Positions 53,027 through 62,781 of a DNA stretch of 64,000 nt are shown here, piece after piece. How positions within the stretch are numbered: the first letter of the stretch is position 1; the number at the start of each line of letters is the position of its first letter. This DNA is from Bacteroidia bacterium (lineage in GTDB: Bacteria; Bacteroidota; Bacteroidia; M30B66). The position numbers and the translations under genes were made by a program. The stretch spans positions 1-64,000 of the forward strand of contig JAGYKL010000003.1 in NCBI GenBank assembly GCA_018401705.1. The letters are read 5' to 3'. Under the pieces are notes generated by a model. It saw nothing but the letters and a program-made list of their open reading frames with translations. It was not told where the DNA came from and searched no databases.

Positions 53027-54304
53027 TCATGAGTTTCTGTCGTTGTCTTCATCAAAGAAGTTTCGGGTTTTTGCAAACAATGCATCGAATATTCCGCCTG
53101 GCTTAACTGCTTTTGGTTTCTTGCCTTGTTGCTCAAGATGATCTCTAACTTTTTTGCTGTCGCTTAGCTCAAAACCTTTGATAACTAATCCCACGGCAGT
53201 GGCATACATTGGCGACGCAATTTCCTCGTTAGCTTTAGCAAGGTGTTCATTCGGATATCCGATGCGAGTATCCATTCCTGTCATGTATTCAATAAGCTGG
53301 GCAACATGCTTCAGTTTCGCACCACCTCCTGTTACTACAATGCCAGCAATTAACTTTTTCTCATATCCTGAGTTTTTAATCTCATAGTATATGTGCTCGA
53401 TGATATCTTCCATTCTAGCCTGAATGATGTTAGCGAGGTTCTTCAAGCTAATTTCCTTAGGCTCTCTTCCGCGTAAACCGGGGATAGAAACTATCTCATT
53501 ATCCTTACTTTCACTTGCAAGAGCAGAACCAAAACGGAGTTTTAACATCTCAGCCTGATCTTTAATGATAGAACAACCTTCTTTAATATCTTCTGTAATA
53601 ATATCACCACCAAGTGCAATTACAGCAGTGTGACGAATGATTCCTTCCTGGAAAATAGCTATGTCAGTTGTTCCGCCACCAATATCAATCAATGCTACAC
53701 CTGCTTCTTTTTCCTCTTTACTCAAAACAGCTTCTGCCGAAGCTAAAGGCTCCAGAATTAATCCTGACGCTTCCAGATTTGCTCTGTTTACACATTTGTA
53801 AATGTTTTTTGCAGCAGCAATCTGACCTGTGATAATATGGAAATTTGCTTCCATTCTAATTCCACACATCCCAATTGGGTCTTTGATACCTTTTTCATTA
53901 TCAATAATGTATTCCTGAGGAAGTGCATGAATAATTTCCTCGCCAGGAAGCATAACCAGTTTATACATATCCTGAGTGAGTGCGTCAATGTCGGTTTGGG
54001 TAATTTCCTGCTCGTAATTAGAACGCATCAAAACACCGTGATGCTGCAAACTTTTAATATGTTGCCCGGCAATACCAACATGAACCAGTTTTATTTCAAC
54101 GCCAAAGTCCTCAGCTTCTTCAACCGCAGCGCGAATGCTTTGAACAGTTCTTTCGATATTCGAAACAACTCCTCGTTTCACACCAATAGAAGTTGATTTT
54201 CCGTGACCAAGGATTTCTATTTTACCATGTTCGTTTCGGCGACCTACCATGGCAACAATTTTGGTCGTTCCTATGTCGAGTCCTACAATGATTTCTGAGT
54301 CCAT
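53027..54304 (-). CDS. ftsA: Cell division protein FtsA
   Basis: 425 residues, actin-like ATPase that ties FtsZ to the membrane. GLDIGTTKIVAMVG at the N terminus, an SHS2-type insertion at about 85-165, phosphate loop DIGGGTTDIAIF and the adenosine-site VVTGGGAKLKH. The basic, aromatic tail (GGIFDALFAKTRNFF) probably forms the amphipathic membrane-targeting helix, though about seven charged residues follow it. It starts 1 nt after ftsQ. Confidence 0.97.
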   Translation of the reverse strand: MDSEIIVGLDIGTTKIVAMVGRRNEHGKIEILGHGKSTSIGVKRGVVSNIERTVQSIRAAVEEAEDFGVEIKLVHVGIAGQHIKSLQHHGVLMRSNYEQEITQTDIDALTQDMYKLVMLPGEEIIHALPQEYIIDNEKGIKDPIGMCGIRMEANFHIITGQIAAAKNIYKCVNRANLEASGLILEPLASAEAVLSKEEKEAGVALIDIGGGTTDIAIFQEGIIRHTAVIALGGDIITEDIKEGCSIIKDQAEMLKLRFGSALASESKDNEIVSIPGLRGREPKEISLKNLANIIQARMEDIIEHIYYEIKNSGYEKKLIAGIVVTGGGAKLKHVAQLIEYMTGMDTRIGYPNEHLAKANEEIASPMYATAVGLVIKGFELSDSKKVRDHLEQQGKKPKAVKPGGIFDALFAKTRNFFDEDNDRNS

Positions 54305-54305
54305 A

Positions 54306-55100
54306 TTAGTTTGTGTTTTGAGTGCAGATAATTTGGTTGTTGTATTTTAAATTAAGTTGAGAATAGGCGTTCCATCCAGCTTGCGACAAGCCCTGACGGT
54401 AAAATAGCTGTAAACGCGTAAACTTGTTTTCTATGTCTTCACTGTTGCCAATTAAAACTCTGCCAGGTCCGATTGCTGGGATAAACTCGATTTCCCTATC
54501 AGGTAAAACATTCAATTGCTCCATTTGACACCATATAAAGCTATCACGCCTTGCGGCGGAAGCAATTACAAATAGATCATCAAGGATGTATTTCTTTTGA
54601 AGACTATCGCTTGCTAAAACATCTTTGAGGCTAATTTTTCTTGCCGATTCAAAAATATTCCCGGATGCCACCGGTACTCTTGCTGTGTAATGATCATTTA
54701 ATGGCATGAATTCGCCATCTTCGTCAATGTAATAGCTATCTCCTAAAGCATCAATTACCCTTAAGATTGGAGTTCTTTGATTGATTTGCAGAATCAAATT
54801 GCTCTGAGGATCAAAAAATGCTTCTGCCGTCTTTATTGCCGGATGTCTAAGGAGTTCTTGCTCAATTTCCATCAGATTTATATTCGAAAGAGCTTGCTCT
54901 TTGAATCTAAATCCTTTTGAATAAAGTAAATCTAGAACTTCATTATTATTAATGAATCTGATTTCAGGATCTCCTTTAAGATCAACAATACTGCCATTGC
55001 AGGTCGTAGCTTTTCTTTGCTTATTCACAAAGCCAAATAGTGCTATGGTTAACACAAGAGTTCCGCCCCAAATTAGCGCCTGCTTTATTTTTGCTTTCAT
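54306..55100 (-). CDS. ftsQ: Cell division protein FtsQ/DivIB
   Basis: 264 residues, bitopic. A short basic cytoplasmic N terminus, one membrane helix (ALIWGGTLVLTIALFGFVN) and a periplasmic part with a POTRA-like region (about 45-110: EIRFINNNEVLDLLYSKGF, NINLMEIEQELLRHPAIKTAEAFF) and a FtsQ-type C-terminal domain. Bacteroidota FtsQ sequences are divergent; the position between murC and ftsA supports the call. The ATG overlaps the murC stop by 4 nt. Confidence 0.9.
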   Translation of the reverse strand: MKAKIKQALIWGGTLVLTIALFGFVNKQRKATTCNGSIVDLKGDPEIRFINNNEVLDLLYSKGFRFKEQALSNINLMEIEQELLRHPAIKTAEAFFDPQSNLILQINQRTPILRVIDALGDSYYIDEDGEFMPLNDHYTARVPVASGNIFESARKISLKDVLASDSLQKKYILDDLFVIASAARRDSFIWCQMEQLNVLPDREIEFIPAIGPGRVLIGNSEDIENKFTRLQLFYRQGLSQAGWNAYSQLNLKYNNQIICTQNTN

Positions 55101-56479
55101 ACTATTTGAGTATAAGTTGTTAATATTGATTTCACAGGTTCAACAACCTGATCAATATCGCCTGCTCCCATGGTGAGGAGGACTTCAGGTTTACTTCTTA
55201 TCAATGCTTGAGGAAGCTCATTTGCTTCGATTAGCTGCTTTCTCTCACAATTGATTTTCTTTAATAATTCAGCTGAGCTGATTCCCTCTATTGGCTTTTC
55301 TCTAGCTGGGTATATATTCATCAAATAAACTTCATCCAAAGCCGAAAGGCTTAATGCAAATTCATCCATGAAGTCTCTTGTCCTGCTAAAAAGGTGTGGC
55401 TGAAAAACTCCGGTTATCTTTTTTGATGGATACATCTGCTTTGCAGATTGAATGCAGGCATTCAGTTCTGCAGGATGATGAGCATAATCGTCGATATAAA
55501 TCAAATCGTTTGTGCGAATGATGTACTCAAAACGACGCTTTACTCCTTTGAAAGACGCCAATGACTCTCGAATCTGTGTTTCATTTAAACCCATATCGAG
55601 GGCGACAGAAATTGCCGCCAACGAATTTTCAATGTTATGAAAGCCAGCCAGGCCAAGTTGTAGATTCTCGAATGTTGAGGATTTTGTTTTCACCGAAAAT
55701 TCATATTGGTCGCCATTCAAATGATAGGCAGCAAGACTCACATCCGCATCGGCCGAAGTGCTGTAAGTGCTTGCTTTTTGGTAAAGCTCATCAGAAAGAC
55801 TGAGTCCTTTTTTAAGAATGAGTTTACGACTAACCTGTTTTCCAAATGCTTCAAATGATTGAATCAGTTCAGAGCCTTCTCCGTAAATATCCAGATGGTC
55901 TGCATCAACAGAGGTGATAATTCCCGTTTCGGGAAACAGTTTAAGGAAAGACCTGTCGTATTCGTCTGCTTCGGCAACCAGAACTGAATTCGGTTTGCCA
56001 GGCAAATAATTACTTGAATAGTTCACAGAAATTCCTCCCAGGAATGCAACCGGACTGTGTCCGGCCGATTCTAACATATGTGTGATAAGTGTCGAAGTAG
56101 TTGTTTTTCCGTGCGTACCTGCAACCGCAATAGTTTTATGAGAAGCAGAAATCAATCCTAGCACTTCAGCACGTTTCATCAGGCGAAAGCCTTTATCTTG
56201 AATGTAATTGAGAATAACACTATCCTTTGGTACCGCTGGAGTATAGATTACAAGCACATCCTCCGCAGGAGAATCCTGCAAAAACTCAGGTAAATCGCTT
56301 AATGAATCTTCGAAAATAATTTTTGCACCTTCAGCAATCAAAGCAGAAGTTAAGCTCGTTGATGTTTTATCATAGCCACTCACATATTTCCCTTGCATGA
56401 GGAAATACCTGCCTAAGGCGCTCATACCGATACCACCGGCGCCTAGCAAATAGATATATGTGAATGATGATACGTTCAT
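55097..56479 (-). CDS. murC: UDP-N-acetylmuramate--L-alanine ligase
   Basis: 460 residues. Adds L-alanine to UDP-MurNAc in the cytoplasm, the first peptide step of peptidoglycan. GAGGIGMSALGRYFL at the N terminus binds the UDP part; the ATP loop AGTHGKTTTSTLI, the DADHLDIYG region and DDYAHHPAE mark the Mur ligase domains. Overlaps murG by 1 nt and ftsQ by 4 nt. Confidence 0.97.
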   Translation of the reverse strand: MNVSSFTYIYLLGAGGIGMSALGRYFLMQGKYVSGYDKTSTSLTSALIAEGAKIIFEDSLSDLPEFLQDSPAEDVLVIYTPAVPKDSVILNYIQDKGFRLMKRAEVLGLISASHKTIAVAGTHGKTTTSTLITHMLESAGHSPVAFLGGISVNYSSNYLPGKPNSVLVAEADEYDRSFLKLFPETGIITSVDADHLDIYGEGSELIQSFEAFGKQVSRKLILKKGLSLSDELYQKASTYSTSADADVSLAAYHLNGDQYEFSVKTKSSTFENLQLGLAGFHNIENSLAAISVALDMGLNETQIRESLASFKGVKRRFEYIIRTNDLIYIDDYAHHPAELNACIQSAKQMYPSKKITGVFQPHLFSRTRDFMDEFALSLSALDEVYLMNIYPAREKPIEGISSAELLKKINCERKQLIEANELPQALIRSKPEVLLTMGAGDIDQVVEPVKSILTTYTQIV

Positions 56480-57582
56480 CAGTTTTGAATGAGTTTGTTT
56501 ATTTCTTCAACAATTGCTCTTGTGGCATCAGGCTTAGCAAAATCCTTAATTGCTGCTCCTAATGCCAATCGGGCTTTTTCGTCTTTAACTAATCGAAGTA
56601 CTTCAACTGGGATTTTTTCTCCAGCATCAGAATCTGCAATTAATACCGCTGCATGCTGATCTGACAAGGCTTTGGCATTCATTGTTTGATGATCTTCGGA
56701 TGCAAAAGGATATGGAACCAAAATAGAGGCTTTGCCAAGAAGCGAAAGCTCAGCAACTGCTAAAGCGCCAGCTCTTGAAACAACCAGATCAGAAGCAGCA
56801 TAAGCCACATCCATCTCCTTGATAAATGCATGGGTTTTAAAGCCCGAATTTGGAAGATTCTTAATTCCAGCCATTGCATCCGCCGCAAAGGATTGGCCCG
56901 TTTGCCATATCAATTGAATGCCAGCTTCAACAAACTGTGGAAGTGCAGCATAAATACTTTCGTTGATTGACTTAGCACCTAGACTTCCACCTACAACCAA
57001 AAGAGTAATCTTGTTTTCATCCAACCCAAAATGTTTCCTTGCTTCCGACTGCGAAACAGTCGTGTTTAGGATATCTTGTCTAACAGGATTACCCGTGATT
57101 ACTATTTTTGAAGCAGGAAAGAATTTCTCCATCCCATCATAAGCAACACATACTTTCTTAACTCTTTTACCTAAGAGCTTATTTGTAATTCCTGCAAAAG
57201 AATTTTGCTCTTGAATTAAGCAAGGGATGCCCTTTTGAGCTGCCATGTAAATCAATGCACCACTAGCGTATCCGCCAACTCCTATAGCAACGGTTGGCTT
57301 AAAATCTGAAATTATCTTGCCTGCTTTTCGCAATGCTTTTAGCACTGTAAACGGCAGACTTAGATTTGACATGCTGAATGAGCGTTTTAATCCTCTTATG
57401 TCAAGACCAACAATTTCATATCCTGCCGCAGGCACTTTCTCCATTTCCATTCGGCCTTTAGCTCCTACAAATAGAATTTCGCAGTTTGGGTATTCAGCCT
57501 TTAGTGCATTGGCAATGGCAACTGCAGGAAAAATATGCCCTCCAGTTCCTCCTCCGGAAAGTATAAATCTATGCGATTGCAT
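56479..57582 (-). CDS. murG: UDP-GlcNAc:lipid I N-acetylglucosaminyltransferase MurG
   Basis: 367 residues from the ATG at 57582, which begins MQSHRFILSGGGTGGHIFP; a longer frame starting at 57636 lies wholly in ftsW and is rejected. GT28 fold: SGGGTGGH binds the lipid-linked substrate, GVGGYASGALIYMA, and VVGGSLGAKSINE with SRAGALAVAELSLLGKASILVP binds UDP-GlcNAc. Makes lipid II at the inner membrane. It overlaps the end of ftsW by 14 nt and has an ideal Shine-Dalgarno sequence, unlike other genes of the cluster. Confidence 0.97.
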   Translation of the reverse strand: MQSHRFILSGGGTGGHIFPAVAIANALKAEYPNCEILFVGAKGRMEMEKVPAAGYEIVGLDIRGLKRSFSMSNLSLPFTVLKALRKAGKIISDFKPTVAIGVGGYASGALIYMAAQKGIPCLIQEQNSFAGITNKLLGKRVKKVCVAYDGMEKFFPASKIVITGNPVRQDILNTTVSQSEARKHFGLDENKITLLVVGGSLGAKSINESIYAALPQFVEAGIQLIWQTGQSFAADAMAGIKNLPNSGFKTHAFIKEMDVAYAASDLVVSRAGALAVAELSLLGKASILVPYPFASEDHQTMNAKALSDQHAAVLIADSDAGEKIPVEVLRLVKDEKARLALGAAIKDFAKPDATRAIVEEINKLIQN

Positions 57583-58717
57583 CTTCACCTCCTTTCTCTT
57601 TAACGCAAAATCTGCTAACGCAGAGGATAATGCCAATAGAAATGCTGGTAAACCAAATTGAAGTTCCTCCCATACTCACAAGAGGCAGTGGTTGACCGGT
57701 TACAGGGAATAAATTCACTGCTACTGCCATATTGATGAGAGCCTGAAAGACCAGCATGATTCCACATCCGATAGCCAACAATGTGGCAAACGTTTGCGGA
57801 CTGTATTTGAGCACAGCAACTATTCGGTACAGCAGAATGATATAGAGCAGAATTACAACGAATCCTCCCATAATTCCATATTCTTCAAGGATGAAAGCAA
57901 AAATGAAGTCGGAATATGCCTGAGGGAGGAAATTTCTTTGACTTGAATTACCCGGTCCGGCACCAAACAAACCGCCGTTGGCAATAGCAATCTTAGATTG
58001 TTCTGCTTGATAATTAGCTTCAGATTCGCCGCTGCTGAAGTTTTCAATTCGAGCTTTCCATGTGCCAATTCTGCCGGGAAGATCAAAGTTAATCGCAATT
58101 ACAATGAATAAAGCAAATGCAATTATACCTGATGCAACCAGAATGAAAATGTATTTGAGATTAACCCTTCCAATAAATAGTAATACAAGACAGGTAGCAA
58201 AAAGTAAGGCTGCCGTTGAGAAGTTCGCCGGCAGAATTAGGCCGCATACAACACCAATAGGAACCATAAGAGGCACAAATGCCTGCTTAAATTCCTTGAT
58301 TTGATCTTGCTTCCTCGAGAGAAGTCTTGCTAAGTACATAATTAATGCAAGCTTAGCCAAGTCGGAAGTCTGAAATGAAACATTGATAATAGGTAGCGTA
58401 AGCCAACGACTTCCTTCATTTAGACTTGTTCCGGTTACTAGTGTTACCGCTAATAGCGGGATGGCAATAAAAAGCAGAATCTGACCCAATCGGGAGAACA
58501 TCTTATAGTTAGCCAAATGGGTAACATACATTAGAAATAAACCCGATAAAACCAGAAACAAATGCTTGATGAGGTAGTGCTCTGTGTCTCCTCCTTGCTT
58601 AGCATACGCAAGCGATCCGGTTGAACTGTAAACAGCAAGAACCGAAATAAGCGAAAGCAATAGCACCACGATCCAGATGCTCTTGTCTCCTTTAGCGTAA
58701 ATAGCAGGGATTTTCAT
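57569..58717 (-). CDS. ftsW: Peptidoglycan polymerase FtsW (SEDS family)
   Basis: 382 residues with about ten membrane helices. SEDS-type features include VLAVYSSTGSLAYAK, LIMYLARLLSRKQDQI, LPAKFS-like LPANFSTAAL, FGAGPGNSSQRNFLPQAYSDFIFAFILEEYG and LPLVSMGGTS near the C terminus. It polymerises glycan strands from lipid II at the septum with FtsI. The position between murD and murG is the standard order and separates it from RodA. 15 nt behind murD. Confidence 0.96.
   Translation of the reverse strand: MKIPAIYAKGDKSIWIVVLLLSLISVLAVYSSTGSLAYAKQGGDTEHYLIKHLFLVLSGLFLMYVTHLANYKMFSRLGQILLFIAIPLLAVTLVTGTSLNEGSRWLTLPIINVSFQTSDLAKLALIMYLARLLSRKQDQIKEFKQAFVPLMVPIGVVCGLILPANFSTAALLFATCLVLLFIGRVNLKYIFILVASGIIAFALFIVIAINFDLPGRIGTWKARIENFSSGESEANYQAEQSKIAIANGGLFGAGPGNSSQRNFLPQAYSDFIFAFILEEYGIMGGFVVILLYIILLYRIVAVLKYSPQTFATLLAIGCGIMLVFQALINMAVAVNLFPVTGQPLPLVSMGGTSIWFTSISIGIILCVSRFCVKEKGGEDAIA
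57585..57594 (-). promoter_or_regulatory. Full-consensus Shine-Dalgarno site of murG inside the ftsW coding end
   Basis: Minus-strand AAGGAGGTGA matches the perfect Shine-Dalgarno sequence, and GGAGG is 5 nt from the murG ATG at 57582. It is coded within the last codons of ftsW (K-G-G-E-D). Other starts in the dcw cluster lack such a site. Confidence 0.65.
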
Positions 58718-58732
58718 ACAGGTTATTGATTA

Positions 58733-60076
58733 TTAGAGTTCGCGAACTGCTTTTTTGAATTGTCTTCCTCTGTCTTCGTAGTTCTCGAACAAGTCGAAGC
58801 TTGCGCAAGCAGGTGAAAGAAGCACTACATCTCCCTTTTTGCCCAGAAGGTAAGCCGCTTTAACAGCTTCGCCGGCACTTTGAGTGTCGATGATGTGCTC
58901 AACCATTCCATGAAATGCTTCATGAATACGGTTGTTGTCTTTTCCCATGCAAACAATGGCTTTTACTCTGCCAGCAACTAGCTCAGCTAACATTTTATAG
59001 TCGTTGCCTTTGTCAACACCACCTGCAATCCAAATCACAGGATTAGTCATGCTTTCTAATGCGTACCATGTAGAGTTTACATTGGTTGCTTTAGAATCAT
59101 TTATGAATTCGATGCCATGCACTTTAGTAACAAATTCGAGACGGTGCTCGATGTTTTCAAAGTCCATTAGGCTTTCGCGAACGATATCTTTCTTGATATC
59201 AAGGACGCGAGCTGCAATGCCTGCTGCCATAGAGTTATACTGATTGTGTTTGCCTTGTAGGGCGAGGTCGAAGATTGACATAGTAAATGGATCGTTTATG
59301 TTGAAGTGAATTGTTTCGTTTTGTATGTAGGCTCCTTGCTTTAGCTCCTTTGTTAATGAAACAGGGAAGTTATTTGCAGAAGAGGGATGGTTCTCGAGAG
59401 ATTCTTGAATAACCGGGTCGTCGAAAGAATAGATAAAAGCTCCGGAGCTATTCATGTTGTTTAGTATTCTGAACTTTGAATACACATAGTTTGAGAACTG
59501 ATAATCGTATCTATCTAAGTGGTCGGGAGTAATATTTAGCAGAATTGCTACATCTGCTTTAAAATCATACATGCCATCAAGCTGAAAGCTGCTGATTTCA
59601 AGAACATAGTAATCGTAATTATCATGAGCAATCTGACGAGCAAAGCTTTTTCCGATATTTCCAGCTAGGCCGACATTAAATCCAGCTTTTTTAAGAATAT
59701 GGTAAGTAAGCAGTGTAGTTGTTGTTTTACCATTTGTTCCGGTAATTGCTACATGCTTAGCTAAGGAGTATCTAGCGGCAAACTCTATTTCTGATATTAC
59801 AGAGATACCACGTTTCCTAGCTTCATTAACAATTGGAGCAGAATCAGGGATTCCGGGGCTTTTAATGATAAGGCCAGAACTCATAATTCGCTCAATGTCG
59901 TGTCGGCTTTCTTCAAACTCAATCTCTTCTTTTTGAAGCTCTTCTCTGAATTTATCCTTAATAGTACCTTGGTCAGAAACGAACACATCCCATCCCTTGA
60001 GCTTGCCCAAAATGGCAGCTCCAACGCCGCTTTCGCCGGCGCCCAGAATGCTTAGGATGTTTGAAGATTCGTTCAT
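58733..60076 (-). CDS. murD: UDP-N-acetylmuramoyl-L-alanine--D-glutamate ligase
   Basis: 447 residues. Adds D-glutamate to UDP-MurNAc-L-Ala. N-terminal UDP-binding ILGAGESGVGAAILGKLKG, ATP loop [24 protein letters not shown], and a C-terminal domain with INDSKATNVNSTWYALES and LLSPACASFDLFENYEDRG. The start directly abuts the mraY stop with no spacer. Confidence 0.97.
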   Translation of the reverse strand: MNESSNILSILGAGESGVGAAILGKLKGWDVFVSDQGTIKDKFREELQKEEIEFEESRHDIERIMSSGLIIKSPGIPDSAPIVNEARKRGISVISEIEFAARYSLAKHVAITGTNGKTTTTLLTYHILKKAGFNVGLAGNIGKSFARQIAHDNYDYYVLEISSFQLDGMYDFKADVAILLNITPDHLDRYDYQFSNYVYSKFRILNNMNSSGAFIYSFDDPVIQESLENHPSSANNFPVSLTKELKQGAYIQNETIHFNINDPFTMSIFDLALQGKHNQYNSMAAGIAARVLDIKKDIVRESLMDFENIEHRLEFVTKVHGIEFINDSKATNVNSTWYALESMTNPVIWIAGGVDKGNDYKMLAELVAGRVKAIVCMGKDNNRIHEAFHGMVEHIIDTQSAGEAVKAAYLLGKKGDVVLLSPACASFDLFENYEDRGRQFKKAVREL

Positions 60077-61318
60077 TTATCTGAGTTTCAGAGTTACAAT
60101 TGTGAGCACTGCTAGTGCCACACCTACAATCCAGAAGCGGGCAACTATTTTTGATTCGTGAAATCCAAGTTTTTGATAGTGATGGTGCAGAGGCGCCATC
60201 TTAAATATTCTTCGGCCTTCGCCAAATCGTTTCTTAGTGTATTTGAAATAGCTCACCTGTAACATAACGCTGAGGTTTTCGACCAGATAAACCCCGCAAA
60301 GGATTGGTATAAGCAATTCTTTTCTGAGTGCAATTGCCACAACAGCTACAATCCCACCAATGGCCAAGCTTCCAGTATCTCCCATGAAAATCTGAGCAGG
60401 GTAGGAATTATACCATAGAAAGCCAACGCAAGCACCAACAAAGGCACTCATATAAACAACCATTTCACCCGAATCTGGGATGTACATGATATTGAGGTAA
60501 TCTGCGAAAATGAGGTTACCAGAAACGTAAGCGAAAATTGCAAGAACAAATCCTATGATGCCTGTGGTTCCTGAAGCCAAACCGTCGAGACCATCGGTCA
60601 TATTAGCTCCGTTTGATACAGCAGTAATTATAAAAATAACTACAGGGATGAAAATTAACCAAGCCCATTTTTCATAGCCATCCCCCAAAAAGGCGAGTGG
60701 CTTGGCGTAATTGAACTCGTGATTTTTAACAAAAGGAATAGTTGTTATCGGAGCTTTTGCATCGACATATTTTTCAACTCGATCTTCAAACGTTTCTGTA
60801 GTTGTTGTGCTTGCTACCTTTTCAACCCCAACTATTTGTCTTCGAATAGTAACATCAGGGTGGAAGTAAAGTAATGAACCTACAATTATTCCAATGCCAA
60901 TCTGACCAATCACCTTGAATTTGCCTGCTAATCCTGCTTTGTTTTTCTTGAATACTTTGATGTAATCATCTAGAAAGCCAATCATTCCCAACCAAACGGT
61001 TGAAATAAGAAGAATGATAATGTATATGTTGTTGAGTTTTGCAAACAACAAAGTTGGGATGAGGATACAAGCAAGTATAATAAGCCCTCCCATGGTAGGA
61101 GTGCCTTGCTTATTCATTTGTCCATGCAAGCCTAAGTCACGGATTATTTCGCCAACCTGCTTAAGTTGTAGGTATGCAATAATCTTTTTTCCTAAAACCA
61201 TCGAAATGATGAGTGAAAGGATTAGTGCAAGAGAGGCACGAAAAGACAAGAACTGAAAAAGACCGGCTCCGGGGAAGTCGAAATTTGAATCGAGGTATTG
61301 AAATAGATAGTAGAACAT
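60077..61318 (-). CDS. mraY: Phospho-N-acetylmuramoyl-pentapeptide-transferase
   Basis: 413 residues, about ten membrane helices. Transfers phospho-MurNAc-pentapeptide to undecaprenyl phosphate, giving lipid I. Motifs: [50 protein letters not shown] and [10 protein letters not shown]. It is about 50 residues longer than the E. coli enzyme, owing to a polar insertion of some 45 residues around [16 protein letters not shown] between two helices, which is probably periplasmic. The start overlaps murE by 1 nt. murF is not in the cluster, as is usual in this phylum. Confidence 0.97.
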   Translation of the reverse strand: MFYYLFQYLDSNFDFPGAGLFQFLSFRASLALILSLIISMVLGKKIIAYLQLKQVGEIIRDLGLHGQMNKQGTPTMGGLIILACILIPTLLFAKLNNIYIIILLISTVWLGMIGFLDDYIKVFKKNKAGLAGKFKVIGQIGIGIIVGSLLYFHPDVTIRRQIVGVEKVASTTTTETFEDRVEKYVDAKAPITTIPFVKNHEFNYAKPLAFLGDGYEKWAWLIFIPVVIFIITAVSNGANMTDGLDGLASGTTGIIGFVLAIFAYVSGNLIFADYLNIMYIPDSGEMVVYMSAFVGACVGFLWYNSYPAQIFMGDTGSLAIGGIVAVVAIALRKELLIPILCGVYLVENLSVMLQVSYFKYTKKRFGEGRRIFKMAPLHHHYQKLGFHESKIVARFWIVGVALAVLTIVTLKLR

Positions 61319-62781
61319 TAGCTTCCCTGGAGATTAAAGGTTTCTTTTATTTCCCGGAGATCATCGAAAGGATGTTTTACTCCATTAATTTCCTGGTATT
61401 TCTCATGCCCTTTTCCGGCTATAAGAATGATATCACCCGATTGTGCCAGGGCACAAGCTGTTTTTATTGCTTCTCGTCTATCAGTAATTGATAAGGTCTT
61501 TTTCACATGCACGGCTTCAACACCTGCCTGCATTTGTTTGATAATCTCCTCAGGATCTTCAGTTCTTGGATTGTCTGAAGTGAGTATGACTCTGTTGCTC
61601 ATTTCTGTTGCGATTCGTGCCATTTCAGGGCGTTTTCCCGCATCGCGATCACCGCCACAACCCACTACTGTTATTAGCTGTTCGTTGCCAGTTCTAATTT
61701 CCTTGATAGTCTCCAATACATTCTCTAGTGCATCAGGTGTATGTGCATAATCAATTATGGCAGTAATGTTTTCGGGTGATTTGATGTATTCGAATCTACC
61801 TTCAACACTTCTTAATTTGCTTAAAGCTGTAAGCACGCGAATGGAGTCTTGCCCCAAAAGCATAGCCGTTGCATAAACCGCAGTTAAATTGTAAGCATTG
61901 AACGTTCCAATAAGTGGGGTCCAAACTTCTTTATTATCAAGCCTCAGAAGCATGCCACCGAAGTCTTTTTCCATGATTTTGCATCTGAAATCGGCAGCTT
62001 GGCTTAAAGCATAGCTTTTGATTTTAGAACGCGATTTGTCTGCCATGCCCGAACCATTCGGGTCATCAATATTTACAAGGCAAAATGCATCATCACTCAG
62101 AGAAGTGAAGAACTGTTGCTTAGCATGAAAGTAATTTTCGAATGTGATATGGTAATCGAGGTGATCACGTGTGATATTGGTGAAAATACCTCCTGCAAAT
62201 TGAGCTCCTGCTATTCTTTTTTGGTCAATTGCATGCGAGCTAACTTCCATAAATGCATGTGAACAGCCAGCTTTTACCATATTATCGAGCAACTTCTGTA
62301 ATTGAACCGAATCTGGAGTTGTATGCGTAGAGGGAATAACCTCTTCTGCAATAATGTTCCTCACAGTTGAGATAAGCCCGCAGGTATAATTGAGTTGCTT
62401 ATACAATTGGTAAAGCAAGGTGGCGACAGTGGTTTTACCGTTTGTGCCAGTTACCCCAATTAATTTTAGTTTACTTGAAGGATTATCGTAGAAATTGGCT
62501 GCAGCAATACCAAGAGCAAATGCTGAATCCTTTACAACAATGTAAGTGATTTTGTCTTTTCTCGTTTCTGGAAGCACTTCACAAATAATTGCGATAGCGC
62601 CTTTGTCCTCAGCCATGGGAATGAATTCGTGACCATCGCTATGAAGTCCCTTTACTGCAACGAAAAGCGAATTCTTTTCAACCCTTCTTGAATCAGAAGA
62701 GAGCGAAAGAATAGCAAGATTGGTTGAACCATGAAGTTCAATTGACCCTGCCTTGTATAATATGTCTTTCAGCAATCTCAT
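61318..62781 (-). CDS. murE: UDP-MurNAc-tripeptide synthetase, meso-diaminopimelate type
   Basis: 487 residues. ATP loop [15 protein letters not shown] at about 110; [32 protein letters not shown]; and [12 protein letters not shown], whose DNPR motif indicates addition of meso-diaminopimelate rather than lysine. N-terminal UDP-binding domain with [21 protein letters not shown]. Overlaps the ftsI stop by 4 nt and the mraY start by 1 nt. Confidence 0.97.
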   Translation of the reverse strand: MRLLKDILYKAGSIELHGSTNLAILSLSSDSRRVEKNSLFVAVKGLHSDGHEFIPMAEDKGAIAIICEVLPETRKDKITYIVVKDSAFALGIAAANFYDNPSSKLKLIGVTGTNGKTTVATLLYQLYKQLNYTCGLISTVRNIIAEEVIPSTHTTPDSVQLQKLLDNMVKAGCSHAFMEVSSHAIDQKRIAGAQFAGGIFTNITRDHLDYHITFENYFHAKQQFFTSLSDDAFCLVNIDDPNGSGMADKSRSKIKSYALSQAADFRCKIMEKDFGGMLLRLDNKEVWTPLIGTFNAYNLTAVYATAMLLGQDSIRVLTALSKLRSVEGRFEYIKSPENITAIIDYAHTPDALENVLETIKEIRTGNEQLITVVGCGGDRDAGKRPEMARIATEMSNRVILTSDNPRTEDPEEIIKQMQAGVEAVHVKKTLSITDRREAIKTACALAQSGDIILIAGKGHEKYQEINGVKHPFDDLREIKETFNLQGS

